A stretch of DNA of 64,000 nucleotides from assembly GCF_963678635.1 (NCBI RefSeq), contig NW_026971050.1, forward strand, positions 1 through 64,000, given 5' to 3'. The notes beneath the pieces are model-generated. The model was not told the origin of the DNA. It was given only the letters and a program-made list of their open reading frames with translations, and made no database searches. The stretch is from Symsagittifera roscoffensis (lineage: Eukaryota > Xenacoelomorpha > Acoela > Convolutidae). The position numbers were made by a program, and so were the translations under genes. Shown piece by piece: positions 25,086 to 36,001 of the stretch (positions within the stretch are counted from its first letter, which is position 1; every line of letters starts with the position of its first letter).

Positions 25086-25130
25086 TCACTGCTTTTTATC
25101 AAAGATTGTTTAATTTTAAAAAAGCAGTGA
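25086..25130 (+). other. 12-bp hairpin upstream of gag
   Basis: TCACTGCTTTTT (25086-25097) pairs perfectly with AAAAAGCAGTGA (25119-25130) around a 21-nt AT-rich loop. It lies 340 nt before the gag ATG. A small hairpin GTCTT/AAGAC precedes it at about 25040-25056. Function is unknown. Confidence 0.6.
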
Positions 25131-25472
25131 CTTGATAAATTGTGTGGCGATAAATTGATACTGACAAAAGGTCGCTGTCACCTGTAGGATATTCTTATCT
25201 GATTATCGATTGTGCTTTGTGTGTCGATTATATCTTGTGGAAACTTAGTGATAGTGTTATACTATACAACCGGGTTGAGTTAGCATTATATCAATACTGG
25301 GTAGACCCTGTGTGCAACTTTAGCTGAGTCACTAGTTTAGTCGTGAGAGATCTAAGAGACATTTTGATACTGACGGAATCGAGTAGGCAGCGTTAAGTGA
25401 TTTAACTAAATCTTGTTTGTGGTACGTTTGCACTGCCATCAAATTACGAATATTTTCATTTTGTTAAAAACT

Positions 25473-28400
25473 ATGCAGCGCAGGGACTCGCTAGGATCTA
25501 CTACTAAAATTCCCAGGCTAAGCAAGGGAAGCACGCGGAAATTTAAAACTAGGCGTAGCCAAACCTCGTTTAGCAGCGCTTCCGACGCGTTTGCTGAAGA
25601 CGAATCGACTAAAGGTCAACCTGATCTTTCAGTGAGCGAAATGAAACTAAGGAGCGAGAAAAACCTCGATGGCAATCAAGGGCAGAGCGCCGCGGCCGGG
25701 CCTGCGAGCGAAACGCTGGTGGATCCCTTTGACGAAGGGGAGCGAACGCTCATTCGACCCGACTTTGAGCCAGACGAGGTCCTCGAACGGGAGGAAGTCG
25801 AGAGGACAGAGGAGACCTCGGAGCGTCCCGAGGTCGAACCTCGGGAGGAAGTGTTGTACAGGGGAATGTCCAAATCAGAGACTAAGAGCTATAAATGGAG
25901 AAAGGAACCTTCACATCCGCCAAGTGCACACTCATCTTTGGCCAAACAGAGCAACAACGCGATGATGTCGAGTATGAGTCCGGTTGAAGAGCAGACGTTC
26001 TCGAAGGCAAAGAAAAGTTGGAAGTTTTTGTACGATGAGCGCGTGACGTCGCTACAAGCCGGAGGTCTATCCTCTAGTTACGACCAACCGGAAATAACCC
26101 ATCCGGATGTGAACTTCACACCGTGCCCAAGGAACGACATGAGCAGGGAGGCGTCTTCTACCTCGCCGACCAGGCCTATGTCAGATGGGATAACGATGGG
26201 AGCGTCATCAACGTTTGACAGACTGATGACGTCAATGCACAAGCAAAAGGGCGGTGCGTCATCGAGTACTAGGTTACAGCCGCAGTTGACCTCGTCTTCT
26301 CTGGGGCTAACCCCGCCATTGGGGGCAGCTGGTGACATAAGTGACATGTTCGCTGGTGTGATGAATGGCCTGGATGAATTGAGGCGGGACATGACTAAGA
26401 GGATAGATCAAGTTGACGAGAGAGCTCACCATGGTCGAGAGAGTTTGAAAGATGAGCTAACGCACGTGAAGTCGCAGGCGAGGTTTGATCAGGCTCAATT
26501 GATTCGTAACACCGATCAATGCCTGGCTGAGAGCCTGGCACAGGCAAACAAAGAGTCAGAGGAAAGAGAGGCTAGGATGACAAGAGAGATCAAGCGATTA
26601 TTAAATGATCATGATAATACCTACGCCCAAACGATGACTGGCCTGGAAAAGAGGTTGGACGCCAAATCTGACTTGATGATGCGGAAGCTTGACGCGATCC
26701 TGAATGGGAGTAGTTGGCAGGAGCATTCCAACTCAAGGGAGCACTCACGCCATGCGAATGTTGGAGATGGTACGGGCAACAGTGCCAGAGCCCAGCAAGG
26801 CTCGAGAACGAACTACGAACATAGAAACAAGGAGCGGCCAAGGGCAGCCCCGCAGAGGCCTGGCTGGACGAATCCAGTCCCGCCGGAGGCAGATGCCACC
26901 CCGGAGACAAGATTGCCAACCGTGCCACAAGTCAGTTCAGTACCAGATCTGACTACAGTCTCACAAGACACAACGATGTATGCCTCGATGTTTGAGCCTC
27001 TGAACAGATCTCTTGAAACATTCATCACCAAGCTCTCGAAGTCAACCGAGAGAGGAGAGAGGTCAAGAAGAACACTGAAAAAGCCGAAGTCATATAAAGA
27101 CGAGTCGGACGGCTGCATTGATACTTGGATAGAGGCGATGAAGTTACACTTTGAGGAAGAGAATCTCTCCAAGAAACAAGAGTGCAGCGCGCTGACGAGC
27201 AACCTGGAGGGTACTGCATTAAATTGTGTAATGGCGAAAAGAGCCAATGAGAGAGACAGCGCTCGCAAGATATTCGACATCCTGCTGAATCGTTTCGGCT
27301 CTGGAGTACAAGGGCACCAGGCTATGGTGAAGTTCGAGAAGAGGCGTCAGAGAGATGAAGAATCAATAGATAAATTCTTGGACGACCTTGAATTGCTCAG
27401 GAGGAGAAGCAACCCGGATGAGAGAATATCCGAGCGAAACTTGGCGATTGCTTCGAAGTTCATGGATGGAGTAAGGAGTGAGGAGTTGAAGACGATGTTG
27501 GCCACTCACTTCACCCTGTCGCTTGACCAGGTACCCACGCCTGACGACTTGCGTATGAAGTCACGCGAGTATTTACTCATAAAACCGAGGGCGCAAAACC
27601 GTTACAGCAATTATGGCAACTATAGCGGGACAAACACTGGTGCGAATTCCAGTTGGTACAAACCTCGCGATGACATGGACAAGAGGAGGTCGTGCGCGAA
27701 TTGTGGTTCGATGGACCATCACGTTTCTGCGTGTTCTACATACAAACAGAACATGAAGGCCAGAGGCTACTTTCTCGAGGACGCCGACGCGACCGACGAG
27801 GATCATGAGGAGTACGTCAGAGGGCTCATCATGAAATATGGTCCGAGGTGTTTCTTCTGTAATTTGGAGGGACACTTCAAGTCGGATTGTACTCAATTTT
27901 GGGACGCAGTAGCGGACGCGAAACATCCCCGCCACGAAGAGGCGCTTTCGGGTGTCAAGGCCAGTCGAGCACGTCTGATGAACGAGGCTGAATCTTGGAG
28001 AAAGGAGACGACACCGAGCACCTTCACGACCAAAAAGGTTAAGACATGGCCTGACGAGGTGGCAGCCTCGAACCTCGAAACAGAGTCGTCTAGCCCACTC
28101 AAGGTGGATTACGGCCTGGCGGCAAGGACAGCGCTGCAGAATGTCAAACAGGACCTAGCCACAAAAGAAGTGGAGCAATGGGTAAGGTCGGAGCTGGAGA
28201 GCACAGATCTTCGGGAAAGTCTTAATGTCCTGGGTAAAACGACAAAAGCAGAAGACAAAGAGGGGCCCAAGAAACAGGGACTAAAACTGAACGTTATATC
28301 TGGTAAGACTTTCGGCATGACGAAGGCGGGGACCAAAATAATGTTCATCATCTCAGTCGCAGGGCACCAGGTGGTCAAGAACTTGAGTGAACCATCCGAG

Positions 28401-30692
28401 ATTACACTAGTCCACCTGGACATCTATGCCGACTACCTGAAGGAGAAGGATCCCAAACTGGACTCCAGGGCAGTGCGAGCGCTGCTCACAACGGGAGGTC
28501 CGAGGCTGATGAAAGTGGACGGACATTATATCGATGTCCATGGCCCTTACCCGATCCTGATGAATGTAGATGGCATCAATATCTACACGAAAGCTCACAT
28601 AACTGATGCGAACGATCAGGTTGGCCGGATATACATTGGTAAAGAGGAGCTGAAGGTCAGACGAATCGGACACAACGCGATGCTCGAACAAGATGCGGTG
28701 CATATTGGTTGCGAGGCCGATCTGGCCGCACACGTTCTGGACGTGCAAGGCAGACAACTTTCAGTAAAGGGACTGCTAGACACGGGAGCAGTGGTTAGTG
28801 TCATGCCAGTCAAAACTTGGACCGACATGGGTTTCGAAAGGTCGGATCTCATACCAACAAACATCAGGTTGGCAGCTGCCAATCAGGGAGCGATCTATGT
28901 CGCCGGACGAACCCCGATCATTTCACTGCAGCTCGGGGGAAGACATCTTTGGATGAGCTTCCTAGTAGTAGAGAATTTGGACGAATCCGACCAGTTCATC
29001 TTAGGAAGGGATTTCGTTCGCAACTTTGACGTCACGATCGATCTCAATGACGGATTGATTAGGATCAAGGATCCTGAGAGAAAGTATGAGAAAAGACCCC
29101 TTAATAAGATCTTAATTAATCAGGCCAAGGTGCCGATTTTTCTGGATCGAAAAGTTAGATTAAAACCGAACCAAGCCGTAGTAGCGACGTTTAGGATGAG
29201 GAACTTGAATGAACTCAGCAATGACAGACAGGTGTGTCTGGTACCAAATCCAAACAGTAAAAGCTCGGCTATTTTAGGAAGAAGCTTCTCACTCACTCAG
29301 AGCGGACTGTGTGTGAGTGTGTTATTGAACACAGAAGCAACAACAGTGACAATACAGAGGGGAAAGAAACTTGGCTACGCTTTGCCTCTGAACACAGACT
29401 TTCAGAGTGTGGAGAACTTGAAAAAGTTTGATGTAACTGAATGTCCATTGCATGCGAACCAAGAATGTATAATGAAAAGAGTGAATGAATTGAAATCTTC
29501 TAGGAAATTGTTTTCAATGAAGTCGGAAACAGATGATGGGCTGTCTAGTTGTTCCAACTTCCCTGAGAGACCGACGGAGGCAGAGTTAGCAGTGAATAAA
29601 CCTGTCCTACCTGAGATAGAACACCTGAAGGGTAAAATATCAGACAAGGAACTAGATTCGCTCAGGGCGGTGCTAAATCGGAACGCAGACGTTTTTTCGA
29701 AACATAAGGCTGACATAGGTTGTTGCAATTTTGTAGAGCACGAGATCGAGATAGAAGAGGGCTCGGTACCTCATAGGGAAGGGGCGAGAAGAATGACCCC
29801 AAACAAGTCAGAAGCGTGTAGGAAGGAAATCGAGATGTTAATGGAGTACGACATGATCGAGCCGTCGAAGTCCCCATGGGCTTGTGGCGTGGTCATGGCG
29901 AAAAAGAAAGTGGGACAACTCAGATTTTGTTGTGATTTCCGTTATCTGAACGCAGTGACTATAAAGGATGCATACCCGATTCCCCGTATCGATGAGAGCC
30001 TATCCAAGCTGGGAGACGCGAAAATCTTCACGACGTTGGTTTTGGGCTCTGCATTCTGGCAGGTGCCACTCAGAAAGCAAGATCGAGAGAAAACAGGCTT
30101 CGCGTGTGAGCTGGGATTGTTCCAGTGGAAGAGGATGCCATTCGGATTGTGCAACGCGACGGCCACATTCCAGCGACTGATGGCCCAGGCACTCACGAGC
30201 GTCACTAAGAAATACGGGAATCTCATTATGTGTTATGTCGATGATGTCGTGATCGCAACACCAACCTTGGAAGACCACATAGAGAGGTTGGAGGAGGTGT
30301 TTTCTTGCATGAAGCAGGCGGGTCTGAAATGCAAACCCTCTAAGTGTGAAATCCTCAGGGATTCCATAAAGTATCTGGGCCGCCTGGTTGACAAACATGG
30401 AGTGAGACCAGATCCTGAAGCGGTTGAAACGGTGCTGACCTGGAAGGCACCTAAAACAGATACACAGCTGATGAGTTTTCTGGGATTCGCAAATTATTAT
30501 AGAGAGTTCATCAAGGGGTATGCTGACAAAATATACCCCATGCAGCGGTTAATGAGAAACAAGGGCAAAAAGTTCACTTGGACTGATGAAGCACAAGTTT
30601 CATTTGAGAACATCAAGCGTGAACTTTGCGAGGCACCGGTTCTCGGCATGCCAACAGAGAAAGGGATGTTCGTACTGGACACGGATGCATAA
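25473..30692 (+). pseudogene. Gag-protease-reverse transcriptase part of gag-pol, broken
   Basis: The frame is open from 25413, but the first ATG is at 25473 and is taken as the start (residue 1). Order: a charged, Ser-rich N-terminus with coiled-coil stretches (about 300-420); a retrotransposon Gag domain (about 540-690); two CCHC zinc knuckles (C741 in CANCGSMDHHVSAC, C793 in CFFCNLEGHFKSDC), which bind genomic RNA; an aspartic protease with DTGA (D1103) and the later ILGRD; then Ty3/gypsy RT with motif C YVDD (1588-1591). In motif A the catalytic Asp is Val (codon GTT at 30039, residue 1523, in FTTLVLGSAFWQ), one base from GAT, so this RT should be inactive. The frame ends at a TAA (30690) inside the start of RNase H, right after DTDA. 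That is not a Gag/Pol boundary, so it is read as a nonsense mutation. Gag and Pol share one frame. Confidence 0.93.
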
Positions 30693-32950
30693 GTGGTTGC
30701 GATATCGGGTATACTTCACCAAGAGCAGGAGTGGAACGGGAGAACGGTTCTTCGTCCGATAGCTTACGGAAGTAAAGTCCTGAGTGATACTGAGATGAAG
30801 TACGGCGCACCAAAAGCGGAGATGTTTGCTGTGATCACGTTCGTGGAAAAATACAGGGCCTACCTGGGGAGTGCTCCCTTCAAGTTACGTGTGGATAACT
30901 GTGCCCTTGCCTGGCTGAAAACCTATTCGATGGACCAAAGCTATATTGGTCGTTGGATCGTGCGCCTGGATGGATACCACATGATCATAGAGCACCGTAC
31001 CCGTGACAAGCACCAGAACGCAGATAGCCTCAGTAAAAAGACAGAATTTTATGAGCGCCTCGAGGAGAAGCAGGCTAACCAATCAGAGATCAAAGACGGG
31101 TTTTCCTTTCTGGACAAAGAAACCTACGACAAGCTACCACTTACTAGGTGGTTAGACAAGTCAGGACATCCTATACCTGGACACCCTGACCTTCCAGTGG
31201 AGACGGCCGCGGAGATAAAGCTTTTAGCCAGAGGCGAGCCCGTTCCGTTGGATCTGCTAGTCCGATCCAACTTGGTACAGCAAGAACTAACCAGGCTGGG
31301 TATAAACAGGATGGCTCTATTGAACAGTACGGTGAACGTGGCGCCGGACGTCATGGGAAAACTCCGTGACTTGTTGGACAGGGAAGTGGATAGGCATGAT
31401 CGTGAATGGATGGAGACCATGCAGCGGTTGACTGTCACCAAGAGAACAGAGAAGAGGCCAATGTCCATTCGCAGCCGAGGCGTTGAACGGGATTGCAGGT
31501 CGATTGTCAACCAGCTGGTGAGCTCGATGCCGAAGGAAGTCTTGTTGAGAACTTCGTTCACTGAATATGGAACACTGAATCAGAACCAAACTACTGAGGA
31601 AGTCAGGATCAGGTCGAAATCTAGCTTCACGAGGAGAGTGCACTTCACGGATACAAAAGAGGAATACGAGCCGAGCCCAGATTGTTCGTCCGTGGACGAG
31701 GCAATGTCCGGGGAGTCTGATACCTTCGAGCCAGTTAAGGACGACTCGTCTGAGGAGTCGGACACCTTTGAGCCCGTGCAGGACGACTTGTCCGGGGAGA
31801 GGTTGACTAGACCACCTAGGGGCAGAATTTTGTCCGGGGAGTCGGGTTCAAAGCGACCGATGGACAGAGTTTTGTCCGGGGAGTCGAGAAACATCTCAAA
31901 CAACTTGGAATATGATGTTGGAGAATCAGTCGACTCAAGTGTTGACTCGGGACCCCAGTCCTGGGACAACACGTCTGAAACAACTTCCAATTCCGATATG
32001 TCAGAAATCGCGATCCACTCCTTATTGGTAGACTGGAAGCAGCGTGGGCTGGACCGGGAAACACATCAGGATCCAGACAGGGACAGATACACCTCAGATG
32101 AAGAGGGCACTGTGGTAGATAATGCCGCGGACGAGCTCGAGGTGATAGCAGTTTCGAAACGCCCAACCAGATTGCTGCCACATGGTACGGTCGTCCGTAC
32201 CAATCTGGAACCATCTGTGCAGGAAGCGACGCCTTTGAAAAAGATATGGTGTGTCAAGTTGATGGACGATGCTCATGCTCCGGAGATAATGAGTGGGCAA
32301 ATGAACGTGGTGAAGACGTATTTGAAAGCCAGGTACAGGCTGTCGGATCTCCTAAGGGCTCAACGAAATGACAGAATGACGAGCAGTCTGAAGAGATGGA
32401 TCGAGAATGGAGCACCAGACAAGGGAGATTTGGAAGAAGACAGCTACAAAATCCTGAAGCAATTCTATCTGAAGCGAAACGACTTGTTGTACTTGAACAA
32501 GGACGGAATCGTAGCCTGCAAACGAAAAGAGGAGGACAAAGTCCTCTATAAATACAATTCAATAGTGTTACCACAGTTGTACCAGACCGAATTGCTCTTT
32601 CGCTCACATGATCAGATGGGCCATCAAGGCGTGGACAAAGTGTATAACAGGATACAGAAGCGATTCGAATGGCCGGGATTGAAGAAGGCTTGTGAGAAGT
32701 GGATCGCAGCATGCCTGTCATGTCAGCAGGCGAAGGATCCCAGGAAGCTAAGGTTCCCCCTACAGTCAATAGAGTCGTCAGGTTTCAACGAAGTGGTGCA
32801 AATTGATCATCAGAAAATCTGTATGACAGCAACGGGCTATAATCAGGTGCTGGTAATGATCGACCATTTTACGAAGTATGCGGAGGCAGCACCCTGCATG
32901 ACAGCATCGGCGGAAGAAACATGCGATCATTTGATAAATGTGTGGATAGC
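30693..32950 (+). pseudogene. RNase H and integrase N-terminal part of gag-pol
   Basis: Continues in the same frame after the TAA at 30690-30692 and has no start of its own. It begins with the rest of the Ty3/gypsy RNase H (YGSKVL, YGAPKAEMFAV, LRVDNCALAWL, DKHQNADSLSK). A long, acidic, poorly conserved linker follows (30693 plus about 200-560 codons) with the repeat SDTFEPV and several SGE motifs. Next is the integrase zinc-binding HHCC (H639, H644, C674, C677 counted from 30693) and the start of the catalytic core with the first Asp (codon at 32805, in VQIDHQK). The frame is lost near 32945-32951, where the residues normally linking this part to the second Asp block are missing; this fits a small deletion. 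The out-of-frame tail to 33014 is not real coding. Confidence 0.9.
31716..31799 (+). repeat. 42-bp tandem repeat in the pol linker
   Basis: Two 14-codon units (31716-31757, 31758-31799) encode SDTFEPVKDDSSEE and SDTFEPVQDDLSGE. The period is a multiple of three, so the frame is kept. It sits in the acidic linker between RNase H and integrase, which appears free to vary in length. Confidence 0.8.
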
Positions 32951-33111
32951 TGCCCCATCACGTTCCAATCGGACAATGGCAAAGCATTCGTGGGCGATCT
33001 CACGAAGGAGTTGATGAAAAAGTAGCAGGTAGCGCAGGCCCACTCGACCACTTATCACCCGCAAACGAATGGCCTAGTCGAGAGGCAAAATCGCACACTG
33101 GTATCCATGCT
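32951..33111 (+). pseudogene. Integrase catalytic core fragment, shifted frame
   Basis: A short stretch in a frame different from both neighbours carries the second catalytic Asp (codon at 32972, in FQSDNGKAF) and the Glu (codon at 33080, in YHPQTNGLVERQNRT). They are separated by exactly 35 residues, giving the DD35E signature together with the Asp at 32805. A TAG at 33023 interrupts it, and near 33111 the frame changes again with apparent loss of a few residues. The catalytic residues are therefore all present but not in one readable frame. It is too short and broken to stand as a gene. Confidence 0.88.
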
Positions 33112-34929
33112 GAGATTCTGGATGACTGGGACAAGCACCTGCCGCAAGTGATGGGTGCTTACAACAGCACGGAGCATTCCACCACGGGAATAAGTCCGCA
33201 CATGATGTTAACGGGTCATGAAAAAGCGCTCCCGTTGACGTTTTTCTACCCTGAATATGAGGGGAAGAGGACAGCACCGCAGACTTACGTGCGGGATGTT
33301 ATTATGAGACAGCAGGACCTCAATGACTTATGCAGGAGGAATACGCAACAGGCGCAAATTAGACAAAAAAGGAGGTTTGACAAAAGGACAGCTGATGCGA
33401 AAGCCTACTCAGTTGGCGACTACGTCTGGGTGTTCCTGGAAGTGGTTCCACCAAAAGGAACCAAGAAATTATTAAAGAAATGGCGTGGTCCTTTTCAGAT
33501 AACAGAGGTGCACCAAGGAGGTCATTTTTATCGATTGAGCACTGGAAGAGCAGCTCATTACGAGAATATCAAACCACACAATGCCTCGTCAGAGGATTGG
33601 TGCATCCCAGCGGACATGCAAGAGGGAGACTATTTGATAGTGGATCCTGCTTGTGAAGTGAATGAAAGGGGTACTCGCGACAAGAACGACGGGAATGAGG
33701 TGGTGGATGGTTGCGATCTACCACTGGATCTCGAGTTGACCGAGCGAGTAGAGGTGGACGATGAAACTCTACCTTATGCCGAAGAGGACTGGGACTGCCC
33801 GGAACAAACCGAAATTGACAAAGGAATACAGCCTGACTTTCTTCTCACTATGGAAACACGCCAAAGCAAGAGAGGAAAAAACCAGAAGAAGTACAATCCG
33901 TACGGCGAGGACTTCGTTGTAGACAGGATAGTAGTGAGTGATGTCATAGACTCGCTGGTGGCACTGGACGAAGTAGCGATGCTAGAAGAAATCGACCTTG
34001 TGAACGATATGGATCAAGATTGGATCGACGATCGATCAGAACCAGAAGTGGAGTTCGAACCAGAAGCGGAACAGACTCATGAGCAAGAACTAACAAACTT
34101 GCGCGTGCTTGAATGGCTCCATGATCTGCCGACAGATACAAAAGAGACGATCCTGACGATTCAGGACGTCGATAGAGACGGCGTCAAATACATCAGTCAT
34201 GACAATACCGAGTCCAACTGGGTCGCCCCAGACGGTCCTCTACGTGTTCCACAATCCAACCTCGATCTCCTAGACTTTGGGCGATCGACGGGGACGTCGA
34301 TGGATATTTTTGTCCGGGGAGTGGGGGTAGGACTCACCCACACCGAAAATCTGATAATAAAAAAATTGAAATCGGCAAGAGAAACCGGAGAACTAGAGAC
34401 AGAGGGCGAGAATGCTAAAAAACCACCTTTTGGACGAATCTTTGAATCGTATTTTGATCTACCGAACCATTATTCGAACAATATCGTCATAACGGACAGC
34501 GATTTCATACTCACGGAACGCACGTGCGCCATAGCGATAACCGCGGACGTAAGCTTCAAAACAGCACTAGCGGCTGACTTCAAGAGAGAGTTTAAAAATA
34601 TCGAGTTTTTGTGGAAACAGAGGCCTGGTGTGGGAGGGATGATAGCGCTGCCCCCTGTTGCATCACAGATACCAGGGAAATATTTGTGTTTTTTGGTTAC
34701 GAAAGCTACTGATAGGCAACACGTGAATCCGGAGAGCTTGGTATTGGCCTTGACTCGACCTAGGGATTTCCTGGTTGAGAGAGGTGTGACCTCTCTCTCG
34801 TTACCAGTTTATGATCCCAATAGAGGGAAGCTACACCCGAGAGAGATGTACGCTCTTGTGCATGTGATATTTTCAGAAACTGACATAGAAGTTTACTTAC
34901 ATAAGAAATACTATCTGAGTATATGCTAG
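33112..34929 (+). pseudogene. Integrase C-terminus fused to a macro-like domain
   Basis: From 33112 the frame reads the end of the integrase core (WDKHLPQVMGAYNSTEHSTT) and a C-terminal part typical of Ty3/gypsy (YVWVF, KKWRGPFQI), then a long acidic region. The first ATG is at 33151; the leftover frame has no real start. The last about 140 residues (about 34510-34926) resemble a macro domain of the ALC1/OARD1 type: an alternating strand-helix pattern with KTALAADFKREF, KYLCFLVTKAT, NPESLVLAL, GVTSLSLPVYD and IEVYLHKKYY. Family members bind ADP-ribose or remove it from proteins or metabolites. Activity here is not shown, and the usual glycine-rich loop is hard to place. A macro domain is not a standard part of gypsy pol. 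The frame ends in TAG at 34927. Confidence 0.75.
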
Positions 34930-35380
34930 GAAATGCATTCAGCGGTAAGTGATTTTTATTAAGTCAACTTGATAGAGATTAGGATTAAGCTTAGATTAGG
35001 ATTAAGATTTATGTTTTTAAGTGATAGTATAGATGTGTGATGTTTATGTGTTTATGTTATGTTATTGTTATGATATGTTTTATGTTTGTGTCATAAAAGA
35101 CCTGGGGCACTCCAGGTCATCAAGGTGACAGCGCACATTCGTGCTACTCTGACAAAGGTAAAGGTGGACGATCCACCTTGGTGCTAAATTTTTAACTCAG
35201 AATTGAAAAAAGAATTTCAATGGAGAGTTTTAAAGAATTGAATGATGTTGTATCCAAAAATGATGGTTCTAAGTCGCGACTTGTTTTTTAGATCTTGATT
35301 GATCGAAGATTGTTTATTGAATTCATTGAATCAAACGAAGAAATTACACGACACGACAAGAAGAATCAACACGATAAGAA
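34930..35380 (+). other. Spacer between pol and ORF3
   Basis: About 450 bp, AT-rich, with no gene. It contains a GTAAGT splice-donor-like hexamer at 34945 and two hairpins: GACCTGG/CCAGGTC (35099-35105 with 35112-35118) and AAGGTGG-ACGAT-CCACCTT (35161-35179). ORF3 must be translated from its own RNA or by internal entry; this spacer is the natural place for such a signal, but none can be named. Confidence 0.6.
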
Positions 35381-36001
35381 ATGGGTGACACGAACGAACT
35401 CATGGAATTCCTCTCAGCGAGTCTAGGAGCGACTCTAGACGAGATCTATCAGCGGCTGATCGATTGTGATTTCACACGAGAAGACCCGGGGTTGGCGATG
35501 TTTGTGGTCGCACTCCTCAATGCACTAGGACGAGAGGGTCGAGGGAATCGCCTTACGGAAGTCGTGTTGATGTTGGCCTTCGGTGAGTCCGGGACCGCCG
35601 AGAGAAGCCGAAACCGATTGATGAGATGGAGGCGTGGAGAAATGTCTGGCCACGACCTGGCTCTTGAGCCAGGACTAGGTGAGCAGAGGGACCACCGGCT
35701 AGGTGAGATGCCCTTGCCAGTCCAACCGGCGCAGCCACTCATCGGAGCGAAAAGACAACGTGATGGGCCAGGCCCGTCACATTCGGTCGACTCTCCTACA
35801 GCCGCTCCTCCTTTGAAGAAAGTGAGGGTGAGTGAGATAGAGATCCAGACGTCGGAGACGATCGAGACGCTGGAAAAGAAGGAGAAAGATCAGAGCGAGC
35901 TGTGTGCCAAACTCCAGGAGTATAGGGCATTAGCTCGAGAAAGGGACGAATGGAAAAGAAATACGAAGATCTACAGGTGGCTTATAAGGAGGATGAAATA
36001 A
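35381..36001 (+). CDS. ORF3 N-terminal segment, coiled-coil protein
   Basis: A 206-codon frame starting MGDTNELMEFLSASLGATL. The N-terminal 70 residues are predicted mostly helical, the middle is Pro/Gly-rich with a basic patch (GAKRQRDG, LKKVRV) that could be a nuclear signal, and the C-terminus (about 150-206) is a heptad-like charged helix. No family is recognised. It overlaps the next frame (from 35950) by 52 nt, and the heptad pattern continues across without a break if one moves by -1 near 35948 (GACGAATGG). The two are probably one protein separated by a 1-base loss; a programmed -1 shift is less likely because no slippery heptamer is seen in phase. The last 17 codons after the shift point are then not real. 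Confidence 0.6.
   Translation: MGDTNELMEFLSASLGATLDEIYQRLIDCDFTREDPGLAMFVVALLNALGREGRGNRLTEVVLMLAFGESGTAERSRNRLMRWRRGEMSGHDLALEPGLGEQRDHRLGEMPLPVQPAQPLIGAKRQRDGPGPSHSVDSPTAAPPLKKVRVSEIEIQTSETIETLEKKEKDQSELCAKLQEYRALARERDEWKRNTKIYRWLIRRMK

Larger units (their letters stand above)
22468..25472 (+). other. 3-kb structured leader without a convincing gene
   Basis: Between the primer site and the gag start there is no ORF with recognisable protein character; the few ORFs of 70-92 codons overlap repeats and hairpins. What it holds: 15 ACCCTCC heptamers and 4 copies of the complement GGAGGGT, several perfect hairpins, and a tandem structured element at 24711-25050. Perfect stems include 22564-22572/22595-22603 (TTGTACTAG/CTAGTACAA), 22993-23001/23028-23036 (ACCCAACAG/CTGTTGGGT), 23281-23289/23293-23301 (TCGAAAATC/GATTTTCGA) and 23996-24003/24018-24025 (CGGAGGGT/ACCCTCCG). 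Such a leader could carry packaging, dimerisation or internal ribosome entry signals; that is inference. Confidence 0.7.
31705..34322 (+). repeat. Dispersed copies of the polypurine-tract motif TTGTCCGGGGAG
   Basis: TGTCCGGGGAG occurs at 31705, 31789, 31831, 31873 and 34311, most copies preceded by T or TT, and again at 49309 directly before the 3' LTR. The copy GACTTGTCCGGGGAG at 31785-31799 is identical over 15 nt to 49304-49318. The first four copies are read as (L/M)SGE and the one at 34311 as FVRG in another phase, so the nucleotide string rather than the peptide is shared. They may act as extra polypurine-like primers; that is inference. Confidence 0.65.

Noticed and set aside
23919-25130. 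Small ORFs of 70-92 codons in the leader
   Set aside because: They overlap ACCCTCC repeats or the duplicated stem-loops and have no protein-like features.
30690-30692. Programmed stop readthrough between Gag and Pol
   Set aside because: The TAA lies inside RNase H after DTDA, well after RT, where no product boundary is expected.
35940-35960. Programmed -1 frameshift between the two ORF3 frames
   Set aside because: No X-XXY-YYZ heptamer in phase; a 1-base deletion in the GAA-ATG run explains it more simply.
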